A program made the translations under genes and the position numbers. Source: Gammaproteobacteria bacterium (GTDB taxonomy: Bacteria; Pseudomonadota; Gammaproteobacteria; GCA-001735895). From it: a stretch of 34,007 bases of DNA. Positions within the stretch are counted from its first letter, which is position 1, and every line of letters starts with the position of its first letter. Below are positions 20,165 through 32,760 of this stretch, one piece after another. The notes under the pieces were generated by a model. That model was given only the letters and a program-made list of their open reading frames with translations. It was not told the origin of the DNA and ran no database searches. The stretch covers positions 1 to 34,007 of the forward strand of contig JAAEOZ010000274.1 in the NCBI GenBank assembly GCA_024222685.1, read 5' to 3'.

Positions 20165-20479
20165 ATGATGAAAGAACCAGAATATGTACCATCTTTAACT
20201 AAATCTGATTTGATCGATAATCTATCCAGGAATCAGGGTCATCTAGCCTATAAAGATGTCGAGCTCGCGGTGAAAAGCCTGATTGAAATGATGAGCAACG
20301 CTTTATCGAATGGCGAACGTATAGAAATCAGAGGATTTGGAAGTTTCAGTCTTCACTATCGGCCACCGCGAACCGGTAGAAATCCCAAGTCCGGAGACAA
20401 GGTCAATTTACCAGGCAAGTATGTTCCACATTTTAAGCCCGGTAAGGAATTGCGCGATCGCGCTAACGGACATGATTAA
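20165..20479 (+). CDS. ihfB: Integration host factor beta subunit
   Basis: IHF-beta pairs with IHF-alpha to bend DNA sharply at specific sites. The body from '[11 protein letters not shown]' to the end is a complete HU/IHF fold, with 'IEIRGFGSF' and the DNA-intercalating arm '[12 protein letters not shown]' containing the key proline. The protein is 104 residues, about ten more than the usual 94-95, because no start codon exists nearer to 'LTKSDL'; the extension is '[10 protein letters not shown]'. Two adjacent ATG codons (20165 and 20168) could serve. It follows rpsA after 215 bases, the usual order. No clear promoter was found in the gap. Confidence 0.95.
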   Translation: MMKEPEYVPSLTKSDLIDNLSRNQGHLAYKDVELAVKSLIEMMSNALSNGERIEIRGFGSFSLHYRPPRTGRNPKSGDKVNLPGKYVPHFKPGKELRDRANGHD

Positions 20480-20531
20480 CGACTAGGCCAACAAATACAC
20501 CTACAGACTCCGCCACAAAGACTCCTAGACA

Positions 20532-21692
20532 TTGGATATCATCTGGCTTTTTTCACTGATTTTCGTTGCATTGATTGCAGGATGGTTTTTGGGATGGATA
20601 ATGCGATCAGCTGCTCATTCGTCCAGCCATAAGCATCAGTCCGTCAACTGGTCGGAATCTTATGCAAAAGGTTTGAATTATTTGCTCATAAATGATTCGG
20701 ATCGCGCAATCCAGACTTTTATTGATCTCGTAAAAATTGACCAGAACACGATTGAAATTCATATAACTTTAGGAAACCTGTTTCGCTCAAAAGGGGAAGT
20801 TGACCGAGCTATAAAAATTCACCAGAATTTGCTTGCGCGGCCAAATCTGACCAGGCAACAGAGAAATATGGCAATAGCAGAACTGGCTGAAGATTTTCTG
20901 AAAGCCGGATTGCATGATCGGGCGGAAAAGCTATACCGTGAAATGGCAGAACTCCAGATTGATGATTTAGCTGCTTACCAAAGGTTACTTGATTTATACA
21001 TTGCTGAGAAATCCTGGTATCAGGCCTGTGATTGTGCTCAGATTTTATATGACCGTGGTAAGCCTGAAGCGGCTATCGTGCTCTCACAATGTCATTGCGA
21101 AATTGCCCAATCGGCACTCTCTGACGGTAATAAGAAACTGGCACGAATCAATCTGGATAAAGCACTCAATATAAATCATAATTGTGTCAGGGCTGGAGTA
21201 TTACTGATTGAGCTTCATTTAAGCACTAAGGATTACACATCGGCAAGAAAACTCCTACAACGTCTTATTAAGCATAGTCCGGAATACATGGTGCTATATA
21301 TTGAACCCGCAAAAGCAATCTATCTTCATGGAAAAGAGTCGAGGGTTTACCAGAATTTCCTACAGCATCAATATGAAATAAATCCATCTAATCGGCTTGC
21401 AATTGCTTTGCTTGAGCATTATTCAAATAATAATCAGATCGATAAAGCAAGAGATTTTCTGGAGCAGGTATTGCGGAAATCACCATCATTCGGTGCATTT
21501 GATTTTGCTCTCCGTTTTTTGAAATCTGAGCCAGAAAAGCTTGCCGATACCTGGGGAAACCTGTCTGATTTCCTGAGGAATATGCAGAGTAAAAAAGTTG
21601 AGTATATCTGTGCTAATTGCGGCTATGGCAGCCACGCAATCCAGTGGAACTGTCCGAGTTGCAATCGATGGTCAACAATGAAGGCCGTATAA
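20532..21692 (+). CDS. lapB: LPS assembly protein B, TPR protein with rubredoxin-like zinc domain
   Basis: LapB (YciM) is anchored in the inner membrane and, with FtsH, controls LpxC breakdown and thus lipopolysaccharide synthesis. The start is a TTG at 20532; the next in-frame ATG would remove most of the membrane helix (about 3-22), so TTG is preferred. The 386 residues contain the N-terminal helix, a run of tetratricopeptide repeats (about 45-345), and a C-terminal zinc ribbon with C360, C363, C374 and C377. In E. coli lapA lies directly upstream; here ihfB does, and no lapA-like gene is visible in the window. pyrF follows after four bases, as in E. coli. Confidence 0.94.
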   Translation: MDIIWLFSLIFVALIAGWFLGWIMRSAAHSSSHKHQSVNWSESYAKGLNYLLINDSDRAIQTFIDLVKIDQNTIEIHITLGNLFRSKGEVDRAIKIHQNLLARPNLTRQQRNMAIAELAEDFLKAGLHDRAEKLYREMAELQIDDLAAYQRLLDLYIAEKSWYQACDCAQILYDRGKPEAAIVLSQCHCEIAQSALSDGNKKLARINLDKALNINHNCVRAGVLLIELHLSTKDYTSARKLLQRLIKHSPEYMVLYIEPAKAIYLHGKESRVYQNFLQHQYEINPSNRLAIALLEHYSNNNQIDKARDFLEQVLRKSPSFGAFDFALRFLKSEPEKLADTWGNLSDFLRNMQSKKVEYICANCGYGSHAIQWNCPSCNRWSTMKAV

Positions 21693-21696
21693 ATTT

Positions 21697-22398
21697 ATGC
21701 TAATACCTGACCCTAAAGTTATCGTTGCACTGGACATGGTAGATTGCACAACAGTTTATCGTTTTGTTGACAGGCTTGATCCTGGTTCATGCAGGTTAAA
21801 AGTCGGTAAGGAACTATTTACTGCGGCCGGACCGCAGTTAGTCGATCAACTTTGCAATAAGGGATACGAAATTTTCCTTGATTTAAAATTTCACGATATT
21901 CCAAACACGGTAAAAAAAGCGGTGTACGCTGCGTCGAAACTTGGTATCTGGATGTTAAATGTTCATGCTAGTGGTGGTAGTGAAATGTTATCGGCGGCAC
22001 GAGAGGGCATTGACATGGCAGGTGTGAATCGTCCTTTTCTGATTGCGGTGAGTGTTCTTACCAGTATGTCAGATAATAGCCTCAGAGAAACCGGTATAAG
22101 CTGTAGTGTTGCTGACCAGGTAAATCGTCTGACAAAGCTGGCACTTACTACTGGGCTCGATGGCATGGTTTGCTCTGCTCAGGAAGCGGTAACGCTTCGA
22201 CAGAATTTCGGCGATACACCTATACTCGTAACACCCGGAATCCGACCAGAAGGATCACAACAGGACGATCAGCGACGTATTATGACACCTCGCGAGGCAA
22301 TGGATGCCGGCGCCAGTTATCTGGTTATCGGTCGACCGATTACGCAACATCCAGATCCGTCTGCAGGGCTTGATGACATCAACCAGAGCCTCGTTTAA
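21697..22398 (+). CDS. pyrF: Orotidine 5'-phosphate decarboxylase
   Basis: PyrF makes UMP by decarboxylating OMP. The 233-residue TIM-barrel protein has the catalytic 'LDLKFHDIPNT' (61-71) with the charged network D62, K64 and D67, plus 'VIVALDM' near the N-terminus, 'NVHASGG', and the C-terminal phosphate-binding 'VTPGIRP' and 'LVIGRPIT'. It starts four bases after lapB and probably shares its transcript. Confidence 0.97.
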   Translation: MLIPDPKVIVALDMVDCTTVYRFVDRLDPGSCRLKVGKELFTAAGPQLVDQLCNKGYEIFLDLKFHDIPNTVKKAVYAASKLGIWMLNVHASGGSEMLSAAREGIDMAGVNRPFLIAVSVLTSMSDNSLRETGISCSVADQVNRLTKLALTTGLDGMVCSAQEAVTLRQNFGDTPILVTPGIRPEGSQQDDQRRIMTPREAMDAGASYLVIGRPITQHPDPSAGLDDINQSLV

Positions 22399-22435
22399 TT
22401 CATTATTGTTAGTAAATCAGATATCACCTATTTGC

Positions 22436-22464
22436 ATGACAGTTAACCGACGAATGGTTACACT
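22436..22464 (+). promoter_or_regulatory. Candidate sigma-70 promoter of accA
   Basis: ATGACA (22436-22441) and TACACT (22459-22464) are separated by exactly 17 bases, in the 99-base gap between pyrF and accA. Five of six -35 bases and four of six -10 bases match consensus. Confidence 0.5.
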
Positions 22465-22497
22465 ATCACAACGTTTCAAGGCATCATAAAGTTAATT

Positions 22498-23460
22498 ATG
22501 GATCCAAATTTTTTAGATTTCGAGCAACCAATCGCTGAACTGGAAGCCAAGATTTCCGAGCTTCGTTATGTTACCGACGATTCTGATATCAATATCTCGG
22601 AGGAGATTAAAACCCTCGAAATAAAGGCCGAAAGCCTGACATCTTCCATTTTTGCCAAACTTTCACCCTGGCAGATCTCACAACTGTCACGTCATCCGAA
22701 CAGACCTTACACGCTCGATTATATCGAACGACTGTTTACTGATTTTGAACATTTGCATGGTGATCGTGCCTATGCAAATGATTATCCGATTATCGGCGGA
22801 ATAGGGAGACTCGATGCAAAACCGGTAATGGTAATCGGGCAACAAAAGGGACGCGACACCAAAGAAAAGGTAAAGCGTAATTTTGGCATGCCCAGGCCTG
22901 AAGGCTATCGTAAGGCTCTGCGTTTAATGAAGATGGCGGAGAAATTCAAGATGCCGCTAATTACTTTCGTAGACACCCCGGGGGCATATCCCGGAATTGG
23001 CGCCGAGGAACGTGGACAGAGCGAAGCTATTGCCAGGAACCTGTATGTACTCTCGGAGTTAAAAACACCTGTAATATGTACCATCATCGGAGAAGGGGGT
23101 TCTGGCGGTGCTCTGGCTATTTGCGTCGGTGATCGAATAAACATGCTGCAGTATTCAACCTACTCGGTGATTTCTCCTGAGGGTTGCGCTTCGATTTTAT
23201 GGAAGAGCGCAGAAAAAGCGCCTCAGGCTGCTGAAGCTATGGGTATTACCGCACAGCGACTGTTCTCCCTTAAGTTAATAGATCATATTATTGAAGAACC
23301 CCTTGGTGGTGCGCATCGAAACCATGACCAGATTGCCGAATCCCTTAAACATAATCTCATCGAAAACATAGACGCACTTGAATCGGTCAGTATCGATAAA
23401 CTGTTAGATCAACGCTATCAGAAATTGATGAGCTTTGGCCAGTATCGCGAAGTTGTTTAA
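22498..23460 (+). CDS. accA: Acetyl-CoA carboxylase carboxyltransferase subunit alpha
   Basis: AccA and AccD form the carboxyltransferase that makes malonyl-CoA for fatty acid synthesis. The 320-residue protein has an N-terminal helical region from '[14 protein letters not shown]', then the crotonase-like core with '[19 protein letters not shown]', '[20 protein letters not shown]', '[22 protein letters not shown]' and the oxyanion-type '[11 protein letters not shown]'. It is separated from dnaE, its usual upstream neighbour, by about 14.8 kb, and has its own candidate promoter; tilS follows as in Pseudomonas. Confidence 0.97.
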   Translation: MDPNFLDFEQPIAELEAKISELRYVTDDSDINISEEIKTLEIKAESLTSSIFAKLSPWQISQLSRHPNRPYTLDYIERLFTDFEHLHGDRAYANDYPIIGGIGRLDAKPVMVIGQQKGRDTKEKVKRNFGMPRPEGYRKALRLMKMAEKFKMPLITFVDTPGAYPGIGAEERGQSEAIARNLYVLSELKTPVICTIIGEGGSGGALAICVGDRINMLQYSTYSVISPEGCASILWKSAEKAPQAAEAMGITAQRLFSLKLIDHIIEEPLGGAHRNHDQIAESLKHNLIENIDALESVSIDKLLDQRYQKLMSFGQYREVV

Positions 23461-23495
23461 CAGTTTTCGTCGAATGTGAAACTAGAAAGCAGGCA

Positions 23496-24758
23496 ATGTC
23501 AACAGAGTCGAGCCTCGAAAGGCAGGTTGAAAAACAGCTGCAACACTTTGTCGACGCCCAGTCAAAAATTGTCCTCGCATTCAGCGGTGGACTCGATTCC
23601 TGTGTATTACTCCACTTTTTACAAAAATCAGTACCCAACGACAGGCTACTAGCCTGGCATATTCACCATGGATTGCTGGATTGCGCTGACGACATGGCTT
23701 GCTTTTGTCAAAACCGGGCAGCTGAATATCGGGTGAACTTTAAAATAAGCCATCTAAACCTCGTAGGAACTCAATCCAACCTTGAATCAATTGCGCGAGA
23801 GGCGCGATATAGTGAATTCGAAAATGGCCTGAATAATTCGGATCTATTGCTCACCGCACATCATGCTGACGACCAGGTGGAAACTTTACTTCTCAACCTG
23901 TTCCGGGGGTCCGGTAGCTCCGGCTTACGGGGTATCGCTCACGAGAAGAAACTATCCAGAATTCGTGTTTTGAGACCTCTCCTTCAGGTGTCAAAAATCG
24001 AGCTATACGAGTATGCCAAACATCATGTTATCGAGTGGTTCGAAGATCCAAGTAATCAAAATGACCGGTTTGACAGGAATTACCTGCGACAACAGATTGT
24101 TCCGAAAATCAGGCAACGCTGGCCAGGACTGCTTAAATCGATTGAGCGTGTTTGTCAGATACAATCTGAGACCCAGCATATCCTCGATGAAGTGGCACAG
24201 GCCGACTATCGGCGTTGCCATATTGACTCCACACGACTAAAAAAAGAACCTCTGGTTGATCTATCGTCAGCCAGACAGAAAAACCTTATTCGCTATTGGC
24301 TCAGAATGAATCAGCTTAATAGCCTTCCGACCGGCAGGCTGAAGTCACTAATTGTACAACTGCAGGCGCAGCATCAGGCACATCCGGTAATTCAGGGGAA
24401 AGGTTATGACATTCGAATTTATAATAACCAGGTATATGTGGTTAAACCGGTTGAAAAAACTGATTTAGAGAACTGTTACAGTTTTGATCAGGAAAGTGAA
24501 CTACAAATTCCATTGTTAGAAATAAAAATTCATCGTAAGGATATTTTTTACTTTTTAAAAATCAAGGACACCGGCCAGGAAATTCAACTAGGTTTCCGTA
24601 CTGGAAGCCTGTTACGTGCATCAGAAAAACACCGTCTTAAACGCTTATTCCAGAGCTATCACATACCACCCTGGATGCGCGATCGAACTCCATTGATTTT
24701 TATTGACGGCATATTGAAAGACCTGTTGATTTTTGAGTCATCTTGTATGGACAAGTAA
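23496..24758 (+). CDS. tilS: tRNA(Ile)-lysidine synthase
   Basis: TilS attaches lysine to C34 of tRNA-Ile(CAU) so that it reads AUA. The 420-residue protein is normal for the long form. The PP-loop ATP site is 'SGGLDS' (30-35); 'HIHHGL' and 'TAHHADDQVETLLLNLFRGSGSSGL' are diagnostic. The C-terminal third holds the TilS substrate-binding domains, ending near 'RLFQSYHIPPWMRDRTPLIF'. An AAGCAGG precedes the ATG. It follows accA by 35 bases. Confidence 0.96.
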   Translation: MSTESSLERQVEKQLQHFVDAQSKIVLAFSGGLDSCVLLHFLQKSVPNDRLLAWHIHHGLLDCADDMACFCQNRAAEYRVNFKISHLNLVGTQSNLESIAREARYSEFENGLNNSDLLLTAHHADDQVETLLLNLFRGSGSSGLRGIAHEKKLSRIRVLRPLLQVSKIELYEYAKHHVIEWFEDPSNQNDRFDRNYLRQQIVPKIRQRWPGLLKSIERVCQIQSETQHILDEVAQADYRRCHIDSTRLKKEPLVDLSSARQKNLIRYWLRMNQLNSLPTGRLKSLIVQLQAQHQAHPVIQGKGYDIRIYNNQVYVVKPVEKTDLENCYSFDQESELQIPLLEIKIHRKDIFYFLKIKDTGQEIQLGFRTGSLLRASEKHRLKRLFQSYHIPPWMRDRTPLIFIDGILKDLLIFESSCMDK

Positions 24759-24811
24759 TATTTTTTACACGAAGATTGTATTGCCGAACAACTCCTTAGA
24801 ATCAGGTTTGA

Positions 24812-25543
24812 ATGTCTGACAACATTGAAAAAGACCATGTCTTCGCGCGTCCTTTAAGCGATATTAAGGCGTTTGAATTCAATGAATCTGTGACACGCGT
24901 TTTTCGAGACATGATTTCACGCTCGGTTCCAGGTTATGAATTGCTCTTAAGGATTATCGGTCTCTATGCCAATGTTTTTGTTCGTGATAATACGCGCATT
25001 TATGACCTGGGATGCTCACTCGGAGAAGTATCACTATTAATAAGAGAACAGGCTAATGCTGATAATATTTCAATTATTGCTGTCGATAGCTCTCCATCAA
25101 TGATAGACCAATGTCGATCATCAAATCAGCAAATCGATAATATAGACTGGGTTTGTGATGACATTCAACGTATTGATGTTGTAAATGCATCTATGGTAGT
25201 TCTGAATCTGACCTTACAGTTTGTTGTGCCCGATGATCGACAGGCATTGCTTGAGGATATTTTCGTGGGTCTCAATCGTGGAGGAATACTGGTGCTCAGC
25301 GAAAAGATCAGGGAGGACGATCCGGGGACAGATCAGCGTATGATTCAACTCCACCAGGCCTTCAAGAAAATGCAGGGTTATAGTGAACTCGAAATTAGTC
25401 AGAAACGAACTGCACTGGAAAAAGTACTGGTGCCTGATCTGGAATCTGGTTTAATTACGCGGATAAGACAGGCTGGTTTTAGTGAAGTATACCAGTGTTT
25501 TCGCTGTTTCAATTTTGTTTCATATCTAGCTATTAAATCGTGA
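24812..25543 (+). CDS. cmoA: Carboxy-S-adenosyl-L-methionine synthase
   Basis: CmoA makes carboxy-SAM from SAM and prephenate; CmoB uses it to modify wobble uridine 34 of tRNAs. The 243-residue protein begins with the family's 'DHVFARPLSDIKAFEFNESVTRVFRDMI' pattern and has SAM motif 'IYDLGCSLGEVS' (63-74). Its stop overlaps the GTG start of cmoB by four bases. Prephenate is made by the pheA product in the same window. The pair sits between tilS and pyrG, which are adjacent in Pseudomonas. Confidence 0.95.
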   Translation: MSDNIEKDHVFARPLSDIKAFEFNESVTRVFRDMISRSVPGYELLLRIIGLYANVFVRDNTRIYDLGCSLGEVSLLIREQANADNISIIAVDSSPSMIDQCRSSNQQIDNIDWVCDDIQRIDVVNASMVVLNLTLQFVVPDDRQALLEDIFVGLNRGGILVLSEKIREDDPGTDQRMIQLHQAFKKMQGYSELEISQKRTALEKVLVPDLESGLITRIRQAGFSEVYQCFRCFNFVSYLAIKS

Positions 25544-26496
25544 ATTATGATTTTTTATTTGATCAACTTGATGCCGGAGGTTTTACTACCTGGGTTAACC
25601 AATTACGCCTGCAGCAACGGGACTGGTTAATTCGGCATGGCGATTACGCTCGTTGGAACCGTTCATTAACCGAATTACCCGTCATCGAAAATGCCAGGGG
25701 GAAACTTGATCAGTCGGCAGTAACAGTCGAAGGCCATTGTGCAGAGCCGGAAAAGTTAAAAAATGTATTGCAGGGGTTATCCCCCTGGCGAAAGGGACCC
25801 TATCAGATAGCTGATATTTTTATCGATAGTGAGTGGCGGTCCGACTATAAATGGTCGAGAGTTTTGCCGCACTTAAGTTCGTTAACTGGTGGGCGAGTCC
25901 TGGATATCGGCTGTGGTAACGGTTTCCATTGTTGGCGCATGCTCGCCGAAAATCCCAGACTGGTTGTCGGTGTTGAACCATCGGTGTTGTTCAACCTTCA
26001 GTTCAGGGCATTGCAGCACTATTTAAATCGAAAAGAAGCCTGCATGCTCCCGTTCGGCATCGAAGCATTGCCTGACGATATGAGCTGGTTCGATACGGTG
26101 TTTTCAATGGGCGTTCTATATCACCGCAAAAGCCCTATCGATCACTTAATCAAGCTTAAATCTTTACTCATTCCAGGTGGCGAATTATGTCTGGAAACAC
26201 TGGTTATCGAAGGTAGCGAGGGTGAACTTTTACTCCCGGCAGACCGTTACGCCCGTATGCGTAATGTGTGGTTTATACCATCAGCCAAAGAGCTCGCAAG
26301 CTGGTTAAGGCGCTGTGGTTTCGAATCTGTACAAATTATCAGCGAGAGCATCACTACAACGGATGAGCAGCGAAGTACCGAATGGATGAAATTTGAGTCA
26401 TTGAAGGAATGTTTAGATAGCAATTGTATAAATTTTACTGTCGAAGGGTTACCTGCGCCGCGCAGGGCAATACTGCTGGCTAACAAACCTGCTTAG
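25540..26496 (+). CDS. cmoB: tRNA U34 carboxymethyltransferase
   Basis: CmoB transfers the carboxymethyl group of carboxy-SAM to 5-hydroxyuridine 34, giving cmo5U in tRNAs that read four-codon boxes. The 318-residue protein starts at GTG 25540 inside the end of cmoA (GTGA overlap). Typical segments are 'LSPWRKGPYQI' (80-90), 'WRSDYKWSRV' (99-108), the SAM motif 'VLDIGCGNGFHCWRM' (120-134) and 'VFSMGVLYHRKSPIDHL'. Its stop overlaps the stop of the convergent diguanylate cyclase gene by four bases. Confidence 0.95.
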   Translation: MNYDFLFDQLDAGGFTTWVNQLRLQQRDWLIRHGDYARWNRSLTELPVIENARGKLDQSAVTVEGHCAEPEKLKNVLQGLSPWRKGPYQIADIFIDSEWRSDYKWSRVLPHLSSLTGGRVLDIGCGNGFHCWRMLAENPRLVVGVEPSVLFNLQFRALQHYLNRKEACMLPFGIEALPDDMSWFDTVFSMGVLYHRKSPIDHLIKLKSLLIPGGELCLETLVIEGSEGELLLPADRYARMRNVWFIPSAKELASWLRRCGFESVQIISESITTTDEQRSTEWMKFESLKECLDSNCINFTVEGLPAPRRAILLANKPA

Positions 26497-27806
26497 CCCT
26501 CATCTTTCAATGGTTTTGAAACAACTCGATTACGACCTTTATCCTTGGCTTCGTACACGCACAGATCAGCCCTGGAAAATAGTGTTGCAAAGTCGGCCAT
26601 TTCGCCGACAGCCATTGCAGTGACACCGATACTGGATGTTACTGTTAAGTCGTGAGGTTTAAGAGCCTCGACTTGTGACCGCAGTTTCTCGGCCTTTAAG
26701 TTTGCACCTTTCCGATCGCAGTGACTTAGCAGAACAACAAATTCTTCACCGCCGAATCGAGCAACAAGATCGCCTTCGCGAAAACTCAGATTAAGTAGGT
26801 TACCGACCTCAGAAAGGACAATATCCCCTACCGCGTGACCATAAGTATCATTAACTGATTTAAAATGATCGAGATCTATCACCATCAGACTTAAAGGGTA
26901 GTTATGTCGAAACGCCTGGGAAATGAATTTTTCTGAAAATTCCATCAAACTGTGTCGGTTGTGACATCCCGTCAACTTATCGGTTGTTGCAAGCGCATAC
27001 AGCTCACGCCTCTGGTCGTGAACTTTGTCGAGTAGTCGTTTATTGGTGATCAGGTGATTGACTCGAATGAGTAACTCTTCAATCAGGACTGGTTTTTGCA
27101 GGTAATCGTTAACACCAATTTGATAAAGCGATAATCGTAATTCATCACTATTTTCACCAGTAATAGCAATCACAGGAACGAAGCCTCGAGCATCATCGAT
27201 GTCACGAATCTGACTCACAAGGTCATTTCCTGTCATTTCCCCTTCCAGATTTATATCGGTGATAACAAGGTCATAGGCATCGACATCAGAGCCGTAAGAG
27301 ATTTCGTTATTGAAATCCTCCCAGGCCCGTTCTCCGCTACAAAAATGGGAAATATTGTACCCGGCCTGCGAAAGATGAGAGGTGATCAGCGCAGTAATAC
27401 TTTTACTGTCTTCAACAAATAGTATCCTGCTTTCAGATCGCTTGGGATCAGCAATTTCTTCGGTAAAGCGAATAATCTGGTCGGTAATTTGCTGTAGATT
27501 TTTCTTTATGATAACCCTGTCTATACCTAACGAAGTATCTACTTTTGCAGATTGTTCATCGATGGTTAAATATAAAATAGACGCCTGATTATTGGTGTTA
27601 TGATCATTGCAGTATTGAATTAACTGACTGCCATGGCCATCTTCCAGGTGCTGATTAACACAGATCACCTGATATTGCTCAGAATTTAAAAATGTTGTGG
27701 CTTCCTCGATGCTGCTGCAGATGTCGTTTTCAAAACCTTGCTGTCCGAGAATATTGTCCAGTAGCTGGCGATAAAGTCGACTATTTTCAGTGATAAGCGC
27801 ACGCAT
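26493..27806 (-). CDS. Dual receiver-domain response regulator with GGDEF diguanylate cyclase output
   Basis: The 437-residue protein makes cyclic-di-GMP under phosphorelay control. The first receiver-like domain (about 1-115) has Asn51 where the phosphorylated Asp should be, so it is probably a pseudo-receiver. The second receiver (about 127-250) has the acidic pair E132/D133, phospho-acceptor D184 and K238, and looks active. The GGDEF domain (about 270-432) has 'KLTGCHNR', 'DLDHFKSVND', the active-site GGEEF (352-356) and, five residues before it, the inhibitory I-site Arg-Glu-Gly-Asp (343-346). The domain layout resembles PleD of Caulobacter, but the order of active and inactive receivers differs in detail. 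No Shine-Dalgarno sequence is evident before the ATG, and no histidine kinase is nearby. Confidence 0.92.
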   Translation of the reverse strand: MRALITENSRLYRQLLDNILGQQGFENDICSSIEEATTFLNSEQYQVICVNQHLEDGHGSQLIQYCNDHNTNNQASILYLTIDEQSAKVDTSLGIDRVIIKKNLQQITDQIIRFTEEIADPKRSESRILFVEDSKSITALITSHLSQAGYNISHFCSGERAWEDFNNEISYGSDVDAYDLVITDINLEGEMTGNDLVSQIRDIDDARGFVPVIAITGENSDELRLSLYQIGVNDYLQKPVLIEELLIRVNHLITNKRLLDKVHDQRRELYALATTDKLTGCHNRHSLMEFSEKFISQAFRHNYPLSLMVIDLDHFKSVNDTYGHAVGDIVLSEVGNLLNLSFREGDLVARFGGEEFVVLLSHCDRKGANLKAEKLRSQVEALKPHDLTVTSSIGVTAMAVGEMADFATLFSRADLCVYEAKDKGRNRVVSKPLKDEG

Positions 27807-27855
27807 AGCATTAAGTATAGGTCAGGAAATTAATTTCACTTTAAGTTCCTTTTAA

Positions 27856-30425
<2,570 letters not shown>

Positions 30426-30450
30426 ATATAATTCTTTTTTTACGGTTTAA

Positions 30451-31746
<1,296 letters not shown>

Positions 31747-31768
31747 GAAATTTGTAGCCAATGGTTTT

Positions 31769-32065
31769 ATGAAAATACTGATTGGTATTTTGATTATTTT
31801 ATTTATCGGATTACAGTACAAACTCTGGTTCGGCGATGGTAGCTTGTCAGAAGTAGTGCAATTGTCAAAAGAGCTGGATACACAAAAAGAGAAGCTTCGA
31901 TTGCTTGAAGAACGCAATCGTATTCTCGAAGCACAGGTTCTCGATCTGCAGAATGGACTGGATGCCTATGAGGAAAAAGCGCGAAACGACCTCGGAATGA
32001 TCAAACAGGGAGAAACCTTTATCCAGTTGATACCTGGCGAGTCGGTTAACAGCAGTGGACAATAA
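31769..32065 (+). CDS. ftsB: Cell division protein FtsB
   Basis: FtsB joins FtsL and FtsQ in the divisome and helps activate septal peptidoglycan synthesis. From the ATG at 31769 it has 98 residues: a short cytoplasmic start, one membrane helix (about 2-16), then a periplasmic coiled coil (about 28-68) with heptad-like Leu spacing, and a C-terminal 'RNDLGMIKQGETFIQL' segment typical of the family. A longer upstream frame overlaps eno and is unlikely. The end overlaps ispD by 11 bases. Confidence 0.93.
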   Translation: MKILIGILIILFIGLQYKLWFGDGSLSEVVQLSKELDTQKEKLRLLEERNRILEAQVLDLQNGLDAYEEKARNDLGMIKQGETFIQLIPGESVNSSGQ

Positions 32066-32750
32066 TTGTCCTGTATGGGCTGTTATACCAGCCTCGGGTA
32101 TTGGCCAACGGATGCAGTCGGATCGACCAAAACAATACCTCTCGTTTTGTGGTAAAACGGTGCTTGAACATACTCTGGATCGATTACTGGCCTGCCCGTT
32201 AGTTCATGGAGCAATGCTAATTCTCAGAGAAGATGACTCCTACTGGCCTAATATTAACTATCAACCCGCTAAACCATTCCACGTTGCTGTCGGAGGGGAA
32301 CATCGACAGGATTCGGTTATTAATGGTTTATCAAAGCTTTGCGATCTATTTGACGGTGTCTATGCTCTGGTACATGATGCCGTACGCCCTCTGGTGCCAC
32401 AGTCTGATTTAATTAAATTAATTGAATCACTGGAAGCAAATAAACAGGGTGCGTTACTGGGATCACAAGTTGCGGATACCTTGAAGCAACAAAATAACCT
32501 GGGCTCAGTTGAGAAAACGATCAACAGGGATGGATTGTGGAGAGCTTTTACACCTCAGCTATTTGAAGCAGAAGTTCTTCTGGATGCCCTGCAAAAAGCC
32601 AGGCGCTCAGGTCAAATTTTAACCGACGATTCATCGGCTATAGAAGCTGCGGGGTATCAACCATTGCTGGTGGAAGGTAGTACTGAGAATATTAAAATTA
32701 CCTTACCTGCGGATCTGCAACTGGCTGAAGTTATATGGAAAAATCAGTAA
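32055..32750 (+). CDS. ispD: 2-C-methyl-D-erythritol 4-phosphate cytidylyltransferase
   Basis: IspD transfers CMP from CTP to methylerythritol phosphate in the MEP isoprenoid pathway. The 231-residue protein starts with GTG at 32055, 11 bases inside ftsB; no better start is available. The nucleotide-binding 'IPASGIGQRMQSDRPKQYL' differs from the common 'PAAGxGxRM' only by Ser for the second Ala. 'GGEHRQDSVINGL', 'VHDAVRPLV', 'NRDGLWRAFTPQLF', 'TDDSSAIEAAG' and 'NIKITLPADL' are typical. ispF, its usual downstream partner, is absent; two minus-strand genes follow instead. Confidence 0.95.
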   Translation: MDNNCPVWAVIPASGIGQRMQSDRPKQYLSFCGKTVLEHTLDRLLACPLVHGAMLILREDDSYWPNINYQPAKPFHVAVGGEHRQDSVINGLSKLCDLFDGVYALVHDAVRPLVPQSDLIKLIESLEANKQGALLGSQVADTLKQQNNLGSVEKTINRDGLWRAFTPQLFEAEVLLDALQKARRSGQILTDDSSAIEAAGYQPLLVEGSTENIKITLPADLQLAEVIWKNQ

Positions 32751-32760
32751 TCGCCGTTGA

